From positions 19,755,867-19,819,866 of the forward strand of contig CM049308.1 of NCBI GenBank assembly GCA_026874595.1: a stretch of 64,000 nt of DNA, in the 5' to 3' direction. The DNA is from Sipunculus nudus. Taxonomy: Eukaryota > Annelida > Sipuncula > Golfingiida > Sipunculidae. The position numbers and the translations under genes are program-made. The stretch's first letter is position 1, and every line of letters begins with the position of its first letter. The notes under the pieces were generated by a model. That model was given only the letters and a program-made list of their open reading frames with translations. It ran no database searches and was not told the DNA's origin. This document shows positions 34,233-46,950 of the stretch, piece by piece.

Positions 34233-35139
34233 TTGTTTACTTATCTTACTGAATCAGGATCAGGGATATGACCTTGTTCAAGATTTCCTGAATATTTTAT
34301 TTTTGACCAATCATTCAGTAAAATAAATTTAGGTTAGCGTGTAACTCCATGATGTTCTGAGTAAAGAGGTTCATACATGTTCTTCATGGCAAGCTGGTTT
34401 ATTGTTTAGATTAATTTACGTTACATGAGTCATACTTTATAGAGTTTAATAAGATCATATTTAGTTTCCGTTACAATGACTAATTTAGTGTATTATTTAA
34501 CTTTACATGTTCAGGTTTTATTAACATGCACTATTAATTTGACGTGTGCAGAACCATGCTGTGGGGCAGCCTGGTCCTTTGTGTAACACAATCTGGTATG
34601 CTCACTTCACAGCCACCCTGAGTGTTTATTTGGCTACAATAATATTTCTATAAACTACTTGGATTTAGGTAAATTGGCTTCATTAGACACAGAGCTAGAT
34701 TACTATATCTTTATTTCACTATGAAGTACTCATTATTGTCTCTTATATCGTAATTATGTAATTTTGATTTGAGAAGAATTTCTGTGCAGCTTAAGTTCTA
34801 AACTTTGTAATAACTTCTGAGTAAGTAATAGTTACAGAAAGGCCGGGTTTCTGGCCTGTTTATATAAAAAGTACAAGGGATTATATCTTTTTAATAGACA
34901 TCAGATATCGGTATAGGCCCCTTGAACAAATTATCCTTGTTGACCTTATAGACATTATTTGAGACTTCCTGGTAACGATCTTAGGTAGTTATATGAGACT
35001 TTGTGCAGAAATGGGAAAAGATCAGTTAAATAAATCATCATTTATTAAATAAACCTATTATTTCAGCTGAATAATCATACAGACAGTACAAAGGGGTTTC
35101 TGTTGTGCGGGAATAGATTTGTCAGTTTGATGAATCCTC
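34233..35139. other. No gene recognised
   Basis: Nothing that I can support. A short ATG frame near 34556 encodes a hydrophobic start (MLWGSLVLCV) but stops after about 20 codons. Confidence 0.4.
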
Positions 35140-35540
35140 CGTAGCTTGATAAACTCATTACTTTAGCTTTCGAGTAATTAAGTGTGATTTAACGACTGGA
35201 AGCGGAATACTTGTTCTGATTAAAGTAAGTCTCACTGCCGTGACAAGGAAAGTAATTAAGTAAATTTATGCGATTTCTTAAAGTTTAACTATGGAAACTT
35301 CTGCCTTAGTCCTCTGTCATCTCGGAAATCTTATATCCAAAGTACGAGACAAAATTGTCTAATGTATGAATGGGTCGGTAGATGGCGCTGTCCAGCTCTG
35401 AATGAAGGTAAAGGTAGAAATATGATTTGAATTAGTATAAACATACGGATATTAGGTTTGTATTCAATATAATAAGAAAATTGCATATGTCATATATGCC
35501 GTTAACACAGATAAAATTATTATGGTAATGACCATGTGGC
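35140..35540 (+). repeat. Block Qa, copy 2
   Basis: TGATAAACTCATTACTTTAG, CTTTCGAGTAATTAAG, GGAAGCGGAATAC and GGGTCGGTAGATGGCGC match 22360-22640. A related third copy lies at 36555-36930. Confidence 0.6.
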
Positions 35541-35542
35541 CT

Positions 35543-35570
35543 GGGGGGGGGGGGGGGGGGGGGGGGGGGA
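35543..35570. repeat. Poly-G run (about 27 G)
   Basis: A nearly uninterrupted run of G. Its length in an assembly is unreliable. Confidence 0.9.
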
Positions 35571-35729
35571 GGACATTCTCAAAGCCGGGAGGTCGCGAAT
35601 TCTAAACTAATCTGAGGAGCGGTTAGATTTTTTACGGTCGCCCCCCAACTAGGGTGAGTGATTTGCAGTTTTAATGGTAAGGTTGTGCCCCACAGCCGTG
35701 TATCACCAACGAGCGGGTGCGTTTCATAA

Positions 35730-36300
35730 GGGGGGGGGGTCAATCGGTGGAATGACCCATCAATTTGATTGATTCTACACAATGCAAACGAATATGTGTG
35801 TCAGACACCGGGCGTGTTCGGTACCAAGATACAAAATAACATGACAGGAAGGAGTGCTACCGCCTTGTCGCGTAGTCCCACATCGAAATGAAACTCTGCA
35901 GATATACTTAGAGAAAGAATTAGATGGGACAGCATACAGATGGAGGCTGTTACCTACACACAAAGAAAACATCTTTAAAATCTGAACACAATAGAGCGGT
36001 TCAGACGACATTTAGTTGTAAGTAAAAATACGGGTTCTGATTTCCAGCACTCTCAGCTCTAGCCTCTAGGGTGTCTCGGCCCTGTGGTTGTATGACAACA
36101 TGGTTTTGTGCTCCCACACCAAAGTTTTCTCTTTGCTCCGGAATCTAATTAACAAGACCAATGCATGGTCACCAGTGTGTCGTTCTAAATGGTCAATGGT
36201 CACATGATGTAATAGAGTACAATTTTGCAAGATGCCCACTGGATGGGCGATAAGATAAAATAGATAAGTTCAGGGATCTTTTGCGATGTGTCATGTCAAC
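35730..36300 (+). repeat. Block Qb, copy 2
   Basis: Matches 23320-24020: CACACCAAAGTTTTCTC, CACCAGTGTGTCGTTCTA, CACATGATG and GCAAGATGCCCACTGG. Contains the R-like segment 35795-35915. A further piece, 36300-36450, resembles the interior of block Qc (25330-25520), so this copy is chimeric. Confidence 0.65.
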
Positions 36301-36554
36301 TAAACCAAGCATACAGAGGCTTTGTCTCTTCAAGTCAACAACTGTCTTTTATGACAATAAACGTTTCCTTTCTGGTATTCTGGGCCAGTTTATTGCTGTT
36401 TTCTCGGCTTCCTGGAGACTTACACCGAAACCGATCATAATAGGTGCCGCATTCTACATTTTGTCCAATATTACTGCTAAATTAATTAATGGATATGTAA
36501 TCTATAAATCCCATCTCGTGAAAAATAGGTGAAAAGCAGTCTTTAAGGGAAGTG

Positions 36555-36930
36555 CAATTTTATAACTTGATAAGCTCATTACGTTAGCTTATTTTTGCTG
36601 TTATTGAGCTATTACTCGTTGTTATAGTAATCAGTCACAGATTATAAAGTGCCAATTGATGTAGGTAGCAAGGCAGATATATTTAAGTCTGTGCTGGAAT
36701 GGAAATGTCACTTAGATGTAACCTCCGTAACTTACAAAAATTCAATAACTTAGTTTAGGAGTAAATGTTAGAATAATTAAACAACCTTGAGCCGGTGTTC
36801 TAATGAAAGTAATTAATGTTTCCTGCCTTGAATACTGAACTAATAAGGTAACTTAGATAACTCGGTAACATAGATTACTTGAAAAGTTAACTATTGTATC
36901 TGAAATACGACACGATATTGCTTGTTTTAA
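36555..36930 (+). repeat. Block Qa, copy 3 (weak)
   Basis: TTGATAAGCTCATTACGTTAGC, the GGAGTAA...GAATAATTAAA region and AATACGACACGATATTG resemble copies 1 and 2 in order, with more divergence. Confidence 0.4.
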
Positions 36931-37714
36931 ATCTTTGGCCGCTCGCAGTATATAAGGACGAAGAAAAAAAAAACGTGAATGGAATAAATATAAATTTACT
37001 GGATTTCAGGTTTTATTTGAGAAAGGATAGGCAGATATCACAAAAATTGATACACTAAGTTTTGCATAAATTCCTTATAGGTAAAAATTGGGTACTCCTG
37101 GTCACTGGTGAAACACTTCTTTACTAGACTGCATCATCCCCCTTAGTTGGATGATCACATGGCTTGTTGCTTCCTCAGATAAGGACGTGGTCTCATATCG
37201 CCGTGTCCTCTATCCTCAAAAATCTGATAAGCATGTTCAATTGATGATCAAGTTGTGTCGTGTCAAATTTAAAATGCAAGAGAGCTAAAGCACTGTTGCA
37301 TGAGATACCCGGTAACGGAATCAGGGGGCGCCATCTCAGCCGACTCAAAAACCTTTTCCAGGGTTTAAAACCTGAGATCTGGACTCTACCCTTCTCCCGT
37401 GCGAGAATACCTTTAGAAGATTTTCAAATCTGTCGAACTAAGTTGGATCCGCCCATATGATACCGTTATTATAAAGAATAACGTGGTAGCAAAATAAGTT
37501 AGAAATCGATCCAAGATAAACCCTCTTGGTATGTTGAACTTTTTATTATTTCTAATGGACTTATTGAAGTTAGAAAATACAAGTTCATACTTCCATAAAC
37601 GCACGGTTGGTTTGCATTTATATAAACTTATTTGAATATTAAAATGTCGTGCAAATACAAATAAGAATGAAAGAAAGAAAAAAGCAATAAAACAGTATGG
37701 AAATACTGTGATAC
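36931..37714. other. No gene recognised
   Basis: A GC-richer patch at 37320-37460 contains GATCC words but no identifiable element. Confidence 0.4.
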
Positions 37715-40285
37715 ATATAGACTGTCAACTGAATCAAGCGATATATCTTTATAATTCCAGGTAGGGATATTACTCAGCTCTGGTTACTAAGCAATGCCTT
37801 TTTTATATAACACATTCTGATCTCGCCATCCGGATTAGTTGCTATAAACTATAAAAAAAATCAATTTACATGCAAAGGAGTGGAAGGATTGTTATAGAAT
37901 TTCAGTCTATTCCCTGCCCCCCCCCCCCCCCCCCGCTCAAAATATAAAATTCCTCACCAGAAGTAGTTATTCTTGCTTCAGATTAATTTAGGAACTGACG
38001 CACAGCTATGGCATTAAGTACATATCAGGTGATCTAAATATAACAATATACATGGGACTATATTTATACAATTTTCATGATAAAAGTGAGACTTTTATTA
38101 CAATATATGGAATTTGGCAACAAATATGTATTTTTCCAGACTAGATAGCAGGTTAAGACTACCTGTACACCTCCGCCAGAATTCAAATCAAACTTTATGG
38201 TATGCCAAGTCTCACCAGTTCCATCTTTGATCACAGTCGGTCAGTCATATCAATGGGTGGTTCTGATTATTGACCAAAATTAAATACACAGCATCATTCT
38301 AATAAGAAAAATATTATGGCGATCCGTATATACCTCTTAAATGTAATGGACTGCTCCTTTGGGATTAATCTAACCCTGAACAAAATTTAGTCGAAATCAG
38401 TTTATATCCTTGTAGTACAGTTATAAATAACAAACCAAACTGCCGACTAACCAACATAGACAAAGACATTACATTTCACCATTTGGCAGAGGTGTTAAAA
38501 GGAAATAGATACACGGTTTTAGTAAGTATAACTTATTTTAAGAACCTTTTTTTACCCACTGAAATACATGCCTGAGGCTTTGTAGAGATGTATGGAGAAC
38601 TTGTGTTGTATTTATTCCATCAATTTGCGTGATCAAAATGAGAGCAACTACACTATGTGTAATATTCCCATCCCTTTGTCGTACAGTTATAAATAACAAA
38701 CCAAACTGCCGACAAACCAACATAGACAAAGACATTACATTTCACCATCTGGCAGAGGTGTTAAGGGGAAAATAGATATACATGGTTTTAGTAAGTGTAA
38801 CGTATTTTAAGAACCATTTTTTTCACCCACTGAAATACATACATGAGGATTTGTAGAGATACATGGAGAACTGGTGTTGTATTTATTCCATCAATTTGCG
38901 TGATAAAATTGAGAGCAACTACACCATGTTTTACTTATTTTCCCATCCCTCCATTCATTCAAGATTAAAAAAAAAACAGTGATCTCTACAACAAGATGTG
39001 ATTCTGTTATGTTATTTATTGCTGTGCGATCGACATACAATTCAATGTAGGTGCATGTAATCTTCTCTGGAAGATGTCCCAAGTCCACCCGAAAATATAT
39101 AACGTTGGGCAGTTTCAAGGATATTAAACAATGTGTCATGCAAACGAAACCGAAAAGCTATCTTAAATTCCAGAAAATGTCGGGATTATAGACTCTGTAT
39201 ATATATTATGTGGCTTTACCCTTTTCCTTTCTGGTATCCCGGGCCTTTTAATTGCGGTATTCAGCTGCCTGGAGATATGTACCAAAAACATCTAAAATAG
39301 GATCGAAAGAGTAGAAAGGAAACGTAATCTCATAAAAAAAGATATAGCCAATGATTTAAGAAAACAAAGCTGTCACTTACTAGGAGAAAGCCTCGACCTA
39401 CCCAACGAAGTGTTCATAACACATATCGACCGATCCCTTGGGATGAGTTTGTAACCCTTGGGATTATGGATCAGTAGAATGTGCTTTAACGTTAAGAGGC
39501 CTGAATTTAATTAATAAAGCATAAAATGCATCAGGAATGGATAAAAATGCTTTATATTACTAAAAGATTTTCAAACAGACTTATTTTAGTTAAATTAACA
39601 TAAATCAAAAACAGAATTCGGAGAAATCATGCCACAGACGCTATTGGGCCGAAATATCGGTAATTGGTTTGCACAAATGAAATTTCAGATGAGATTTAAC
39701 AGTTGACAGACTTGATTATGATAGCAGGTACTTCGGTAATTAGTTCCAAAGTTTATGACCAGCTTCACCAAAATTTGCATTCCTATAGTTGTGACTGGAA
39801 CAATTAAAAGATCGTATAGGAAATAACAATGTTCACGGCTTTGGTGGTAGGTTTTATGAGCTCCCGCAGATAAAAAGAAGACTATTGGCTCTTGGCCTTG
39901 AATACAAGGAACAGAACTTGAAAGTGGGTACTCTGATATACTGGCATCCAATAAACAGCATGGAAAACAGGTGTGAAGTGCTCAGATATTCCCTTGTACG
40001 CTACAATGCGCGCCGTCACATGTTGTATTCTGTCTGTGTGAGAACGTAAGTAAGACTTCAGGCATGATAAAGGCCTGAACCGAAATTTCTGCAGCTTCTT
40101 GTTTCACAGATGTTTTATAATAAGCATATGTTCTTCGCAACTAACTATCGATGTGAATCTCAATACTACCGTTAGAGTCTCTTTTCACGCCAATGGTACT
40201 AACCACATACATGCATGTAACCTCATGAACTCCGATATGTAGGACGCACAGGACAACTGATCCTCTGTACGAGTTGTATTTACAG
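37715..40285 (+). repeat. Block Qc, copy 2
   Basis: Colinear with 24156-26480 (see landmarks there). Differs by a 266-bp internal tandem duplication at 38415-38935 and a poly-C run at 37917-37934. No conserved reading frame. Confidence 0.75.
38415..38935. repeat. 266-bp tandem duplication inside block Qc copy 2
   Basis: GTACAGTTATAAATAACAAA at 38415 recurs at 38681. The copies stay alignable to ATGAGAGCAACTACACYATG, with scattered substitutions. Q1 has only one copy of this segment, so the duplication postdates the split of Q1 and Q2. Confidence 0.85.
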
Positions 40286-41949
40286 GGTTTTCGGGTTTTT
40301 TATTATTCATTTGTAAACTCTGGAGGTTCTTCCAGTAAACATAGTACATTGTCCACAATCAATGGCCTTATGATAATGATTGTGCTTCAACGTTAAGAAG
40401 CCATAATATAATATTTAAAGCATAAGAAAATTGAAGTTCCAAATATCTGTGCATTTCCATGTGAAATCATTATAATGTGCTGTTTCCAACTTGGACATTT
40501 CTATTAATAAATTGCACTTTGACTTCACTTAAACTATTTACACATTTATGAAAGCTAAGAACATGAAATGCGCGCCAGCAAACAGGATCCGTCAAATATA
40601 TTTATATAAATGTGAAGTTGTCAATCGCATATATCACTTTGCATTTTCTTCAGAACACACAGAAGAAAATATTTTTCGGTAACTTTTAAACAAATTGTCT
40701 AGCGCCTGCTTATTGCTTTTGCTCCTCAGAGAGTAGCGCCATTTCGGCCCTCTGACATTATAGAGAGAGTCTACGACCAGCGTACTGGCTGTCAGAGTGC
40801 CGTTACATCCTTCAGCGAGGAACGCACTTTAAGTCTCTATGAGGATGCAGATAGTTTCGTCATTTCTGACTACGCGTCATGACCTACTAGTACGCTGTCA
40901 CTTGACATAATCCAGAAAACGGTTAGTTTTTTAGTGTACTTTCTAACAACACCTAACATGAGCGAGAAAATCTTCGTTTTAACTCAGCATATTGATAAAT
41001 ACCTCAGCATACTTGTTGATTTTCTGACCGCCTGAATACAAGCATGGCTCGCATGGGTTACTGGAAACAGCCAACTAATACGCGAAACAGGTATTGACTC
41101 ATTACCATAGAGACGGAATTGCAATTTTGGTTGTGAGTTCACGTGTATTCTTGTGTGTTAATTCATCATTCGTAGCCTTATGATAAGATTATTGGCTGTT
41201 TAATACGATATTAATGCAACATGATGGAAAACCACTGCGATGCATTGCTCGATATGGCTTGCATCACGACCCGAGTCAGGCTTTCCAGCACAATATAAGT
41301 GCCTACCGAGTCGTATAGTCACGGCTGCTCAGAGAGCGCTCTGAGGGCAGCAACAACGCTCATATACGTTCGTCGGTTTGCAGTTACCAATAACTATAAT
41401 CCCTTCCCTTTCACATCGGACACCTATTGGGAGAAAGGCATTAAGTACTTGCAGCTGTCCCAACCCGGTCCCGCCCATCACTTTGCGATGTTGAAGCGAA
41501 ATAAACGATCCCACTCAAAAAATGAATCAATGAATGTCTTAAAACACTAATAAACTGGAATTTGACTCAGTGGATTGCATACCTCCGTCATAACAGATCT
41601 ACTTACTGAATCCGCACCAATTTTTAAAGTGGTATTTCCTTATCCGTATACCGCCCCTCCACAGTATGAAAATCAATGGTTTAATTAGAGTAACTCCTTA
41701 CAGATAGACACATTTACATGCAAACAGACATGTTTAAACCTTAACTTCCTTGACTGGATTAATAAGTAGACAAGAAGCTTCCACTGGCAAATAAAGTTAC
41801 GATAAGACTTGCATGCCGTAGACTGATCAGTAAATACTTCTGATATTTGCTTAATTTGACAAGGAAAATTAAATTTCCGCATTTAGACCCTATGTCATTT
41901 ATCATTTCATTTGTCATAACTACAACGAGATGCATAAAACATTTCTCGT
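40286..41949. other. No gene recognised
   Basis: Slightly higher GC at 40700-41520. An 83-codon frame at 41299-41550 on the plus strand has no recognisable domain, and an overlapping frame of similar size exists on the other strand. Could hold an unrecognised element. Confidence 0.4.
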
Positions 41950-42640
41950 TTATGGTGTCAAGGTTTCGTTGACTTTATTAAGCTTTTAATAATCTTTAAA
42001 TAAAGGTCATCAAAAGTGCGTTGTTTTGTTGACTTTAGTAGAACATATAGGCCCTGTTTTATGCGGTCTTGTAAGAGTATTTTGTTAAAAGAGATGAATT
42101 CTAATTAATTTCACTTTTTGCTTTTCTATGACCGCTTAATTGAAAGCACCTTAGGCTATTTTGTACCCAGGTTGAGTTAAAAGCTTTATCTGTAATGCTG
42201 ACTAAAATTTTGTTTCATTTTTCAATGAAAATTTCTAAATGCAGTGATTATTTTTTCCCCGTCTTTTGTCAGCCCTTTTAGGCTTCTTGATGAAATGCGA
42301 GGTCAAGTGTCATCTTATTCTTTCGATGCAAATTCCTTTGAGTCCCTCAGCAGCCATTTGGAATAGATATGTTTGAATCGAGTTACGTAATGTTATTTTG
42401 GATTTTAACTGTAAAAGTAACGTATATACATATATATGACTCTCCCCGGTCTATATGTCATCTATGTGAGATTTTTTATTATTTAATTAAAAAGGTTAGC
42501 GTCATCAATACACATGAAACCCAGTATCACATGACAATGACATCAGATTATAACATCAGATTATAAATACTTAAATGGCTTTAATAGGTTTGTAATGTAA
42601 CGCAAATCTGTTATCATTTTCTGTGTAGGCACTGCTGGCG
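41950..42640 (+). repeat. Block S, copy 1
   Basis: TTTTATGCGGTCTTGTAARA, GAATTCWAATTWATTTC, GGCTTCTTGATGAAATGCGA and GAATCGAGTTACGTAA align in order with S2 and S3. No shared frame. Confidence 0.55.
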
Positions 42641-43546
42641 TGTATTACTATAGTTTATTATATTTTTTCTATAGGCTAAGTGTATGTTAAAGAAACGGTC
42701 ATAGATCTGATTCCCGTGGCCTCTCATTTTATGCTAAGCTCCTTAAGCAAGGTCTCAGCCACTAGTGTGCTTATGTCCACCCAGCATTACTAAAGGGTAA
42801 CTAACGTGGCATCCACTGCCGACCAAGAAAATAATAAAGTCTTCTGAGCCAGTTATTGGAAACGGGACTTAAACCAGAACTTTTTCTTCCCATAACCATC
42901 AAGTTTGACTGAATGTAACTGTAATCGTAAACGCCTTTTATAAACATTTTTAAAGTGATGATTGAAGCTTCAGTTATCTGAAGGCGAATAATATATAAAT
43001 GTCTATCAGACATATCTTTATTTCTTTTCAACTTATGCGTTAATTACACAATTACCCCGTGAATGAATGCATTCATATTATTAATTATTATTTATGAAAT
43101 AATTTTATTTATGAAATAAAAGAAAGAAAGAGAAATTTGTCCAAAGACTGATCCATATAAAATGCACTGTTTTTTTCGATACAACCTGAACGTCTACCTT
43201 TATATTTTTGCCACTATTATTGCCTCCAATAACCAGTATTTATTTGTCTCTCCTCCTTTAACAAAACTTGAGTTGGCCTGATTTATTTTCATCATCCTCT
43301 TTTTAATCCAATTTGAATCTTATTCTTGTTTTTTTTTGTATTACCTGGTCAATTCTTTTGCGTCCTTGCAGTACTATTTTGGTATTTCTTTCCTGACAGG
43401 TGAATACGTCAGTTTTTTTTCCACAAAAAAAAGCAATATTCTTCTGCAACATGGAAGACGCTGCATGGTCTTTCTTATACTTCAATGGCAGATTTTAAAA
43501 GGAATAAAATTCTGTAGAACGATTAGTAAAAATTGTTGCTAAATAT
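42641..43546. other. No gene recognised
   Basis: AT-rich, nothing identified. LTR-2 is inserted at the right edge, with its target duplication ATAT at 43543-43546. Confidence 0.4.
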
Positions 43547-43704
43547 TGTTACGGAACCTAATATAAACAGATCACGTATGCGTGATGAACACAAATTTTG
43601 TAATGGAGATAAAAAAAATCAGATTCTGTTAACACTAGGCAGCGTGAAATGTCTACGGGAATGAATAAAGAAGTCAGTGGTGTTTTGTTAACAAATAACT
43701 ATAA

Positions 43705-43710
43705 TTTATT
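43705..43710 (-). terminator. Polyadenylation signal of LTR-2
   Basis: AATAAA on the minus strand, in the conserved position. Confidence 0.6.
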
Positions 43711-44061
43711 CTTAAAACAACCCTAACATTACAATACACAAAATCAATACAATTATACAGTAAAACAGCGTTATAGCAACAAGTCAATACAATCACAGAA
43801 AAAATAATGTATATGCACAGTACCAACACCATCACAACGATAAGTCCTTTAAATGTAAACTCTCGGAGAATGACAGTCCAGTGGAAAGTTCTTGCAACAA
43901 CCCAGAAAGTAAACTGAAGTCCAAATGCATAAAATCCAGGAGAAAGTCTTTAAAAATCTATAATTGCCGCATTCGTCGGATAAGGTCCTGACACACGCTT
44001 CTGCGTCCGCTAGAATCTGCTCTGCTATTCTCTCTGCCCTACCGTTCTAAAACGCAGCCCC

Positions 44062-44069
44062 TTTATATA
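44062..44069 (-). promoter_or_regulatory. TATA box of LTR-2
   Basis: TATATAAA on the minus strand, at the same place in the LTR as in copy 1. Confidence 0.65.
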
Positions 44070-44509
44070 CCTTCACACCTCAAGCCGAGAATTTTCCACT
44101 TCCCGAACAGTCTATAAGATCTTGCACAACACACGTTTCAGGAATTCTTTAGAAAACATTGCCGTGCCTCTACACATCATGGTGTACACGTGATCTCGCC
44201 CCAAGCCAGCACGACAACAAGAGCTCAACCAGCACGGATTAAACATAGAATGTAATACGCGGCCAGACACGAATGCCACAACAATAGTTACGCCCGTGAG
44301 ACACAATAAAAAGAGCACCTGTAACAATATGTTTGTCAAATTTACGGAACATTTGGCACAACAAATGTTTATACATAATAAGGGCAACCATTATATGCTC
44401 ACTTATCATTTCCTCCCGTAATACATTTTCTAATGAAACTCATTGAACAAATTGAGAGGCATAATGTTCTTTATGCGTATTTTCCGTAATTCGTTAATGG
44501 TTTCAAGTT

Positions 44510-45290
44510 TTTTTTCAACTCCATTTATCCTATTATAATCTGTTAATGAAAGTATTCAGAACATCATAAACTGCGGATCTTTGGCAACTTTATAGGACAT
44601 AGAGGCCTCATTTTATGCAGTCTTCTAAAACCGTGTTGCTGAAAGCCTATTCAAATTTCCAATCAATTTCCTTTAAGTACTTCTTAACTTTTCATAAACA
44701 CACCATTTTGCACCAAGGTAGTGTAACACTTTCATCTTTCAATGCCTTTTTGTTTTCTGATGGAATGCGAGGTTAAGTATTATGGTTTTCAGTCGATAGA
44801 ATCTCTTTTAGTTCTCAGCAGTCTAATGCAGTTACTATGATCCTTGATGGAATCGGGTTACATTAATAAGCTTTAGGTTTAACTGTTAGAGTGACTTTAC
44901 TTAACGTAAATCTACTGTTGGGACTTTTTTTATATACCTTTGACTAGAGTTCTTCCTTCGCATAAAACCAAGTATCCGCTGATGCTATACTGACAAGTAA
45001 GGTCGATTAAGAAATCTCAGATTACACACATTTTGAAAACGTTGATGGCTTCATTATTTTATAGCTCATTGTTCTGCCCGTGGTTGCCGTCAAATTAAAA
45101 ACCTGAGTGTTGGCAAAGGTGACGTGTATCATTATCGTGTTATCATCTTTTAATGGGACATTCCAAGTTTATCGAACTAGGTGTTACCTAAATGTGTCAT
45201 ACTCGTTGCACAATGTGACCAAGAATGAAAAACTGCATTTCCAAGAACATTGCGTCACACACACACACACACACACATATAAATAATTAG
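44510..45290 (+). repeat. Block S, copy 2
   Basis: CATAAACTGCGGATCTTTGG, CATTTTATGCAGTCTTCTAA, TGATGGAATGCGAGG, GGAATCGGGTTAC and TCTTTTAATGGGACATTCCA align with S1 and S3. Confidence 0.55.
45256..45279. repeat. (CA)n microsatellite
   Basis: Pure CA run of about 24 bp. Confidence 0.9.
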
Positions 45291-46179
45291 AGTTTATGGT
45301 TGGATTGATCAAATTGCCTAGTGGAAGATTGACTCCTAGGCCTATCATTGACTAGTAATCAATACTTTATCGGGGTACACCTCTTACATTCCCTAAATCA
45401 GCTTAAATCTAGGGAACATATATTTTATATCGCTTCATAAAATTCGAAAATATCCTGAAAACATTTTTATAATCTAATTCACTCTGGTAATGAAAAATAA
45501 ATTGCCACCAAGTACAGATCATGGAACTTTCAGATGCGCGATTTTTAGAAAGATTGCATAGTTCAACCACAACAATGACAACAAAAACATTCAAGGACTA
45601 AGAAAATTGTCATTATACAAAGGCGCAATCTGAGGCTTAAGAATGTAACCTTAGAGAGAAACTCTCTAAAAAATAAAAAGGGATGATGAATGATGGAATT
45701 CAAACTTGTTGATTCAACTATTAAGCAAAACCGACACACTGCAATCTTCTGAATAAATTTTTAACCTCACATTTCTAAAGTGGATTCCAAAGCTCAAATT
45801 AAAAAAAAATGTTGCTCTTGTAAACGTTAACTGCATTTCAAGGAGAAAAGATAATTGTTACATGGCTCTCTAAGCTGAGATTTTGAATAAAATATAGTGG
45901 TAGCAGGTGCGTGTAACGATATCCTTTTTAAGCTACTGGATATCCTTGAATATTATGGAGAATGATTAAAATGGGATTATTAACAGCAGTATAAGTAACA
46001 TTATGTGTCAAACACTATGCTAAACAGCAATACTACTAGCATTATACACACCATTGGTTTAGTTATTGTATCACTTTTAGGACTTTAGACATTTCGCAGA
46101 CTAAATGAACGTCATCAAGGCTCTCGTGCTTAACTACTCATTCAGATGCTCAAAGTCATAAAAGCAATAATCAGCTGAT
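45291..46179. other. No gene recognised
   Basis: No repeat or coding signal that I can identify. Confidence 0.4.
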
Positions 46180-46950
46180 TCATCTACAAAGACTTCAAAT
46201 ATAGACGGCTTACAGCCGGCCAAGTATGTGGAGTTTTGCCCATAATAAAGAAAAGTAGGTGCGCAAATCCAATATGTTTCCCAGGATTGCTTCCTTGTGA
46301 TCTGTGATATTTAAGGGCAGTAAAGTCTCGAGAGCCATAGTAAGATACATGTCAGCGGTATATCTAAATCATCAGATAATCAAATGAAGAGGGGCACACT
46401 TTTTCAACCGTTGTACGTGTTGTCCAACAGAGTTTGCTTTCTCGACAAGATCTTCAGAGCAGTTCTTGATGTCCTAGTCATGTTAGATTTTCTATGTATG
46501 AATCAGTTACTGACTGCTCCGCCTCTTTTCAACATCTATTGTAACCCCTTTCGTTCTCTCGAAAAATTTGTACGACACGGCTATCCATTCTCTGGGCTAG
46601 CTTTTGTTGCTTCAGCAGAGGTAATGGCTTGTAAACTCAGTTCTTAACGATAAAAGGCAAAAGTCTTCCTTAAAACGATAAAAAACGCAACATGTTTTTT
46701 TTTTTAATTTCACAGTACGCGGATTACACATCTTCTTATGGGATAAGGTATGAACGTTTTATGAAAGTTTTAAAAAATCGGGTCTCTGTCAATCGGAGTA
46801 AAACGGAAGGTATATGAATAGAAAAATCAACAGAATTCAAGGAAAATGTTGATGTAAATTTGATTGAAATTTAATGGAAAACCAAGCCTGATAAAATGTT
46901 AATATCGGTATGGTATCTTTCTTTCTTCTATTCTTTTTTTATCATATATT
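46180..46950 (+). pseudogene. Reverse transcriptase fragment of an L1/Tx1-like LINE
   Basis: Pieces in order on the plus strand. Near 46225 GQVCGVLPIIKKSR resembles the start of the RT palm (G.L.LIPKK). The frame 46384-46647 ends FVRHGYPFSGLAFVASAEVM-ACKL, equal to VRQGCPLSALLF...AEVMA (motif B). After a stop and frameshift, 46714-46743 reads QYADYTSSYG, the YADD catalytic box with the second Asp changed to Tyr. Then SVNRSKTEGI follows (46786-46815), the G.K.N..KTE motif. Wording fits L1/Tx1-type LINEs rather than the CR1/L2 copy at 18-21 kb. Heavily decayed. Confidence 0.7.

Larger units (their letters stand above)
43547..44326 (-). mobile_element. Solo LTR of a retrotransposon, copy 2
   Basis: A 780-bp LTR in minus orientation. 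On the plus strand it starts TGTTACGGAACC and ends CACCTGTAACA. Flanked by ATAT at 43543-43546 and 44327-44330. The TATA box is at 44062-44069 and the poly(A) signal at 43705-43710 (both minus strand). Of the four copies it is closest to LTR-1 in length and wording. No internal retrotransposon sequence adjoins it. Confidence 0.9.

Noticed and set aside
34556-34615. Signal-peptide-like first exon (MLWGSLVLCV...)
   Set aside because: Only about 20 codons before a stop, with a possible but unsupported splice donor and no following exon.
41299-41550. 83-codon frame as a small gene
   Set aside because: Overlaps a similar-sized antisense frame and has no recognisable motif.
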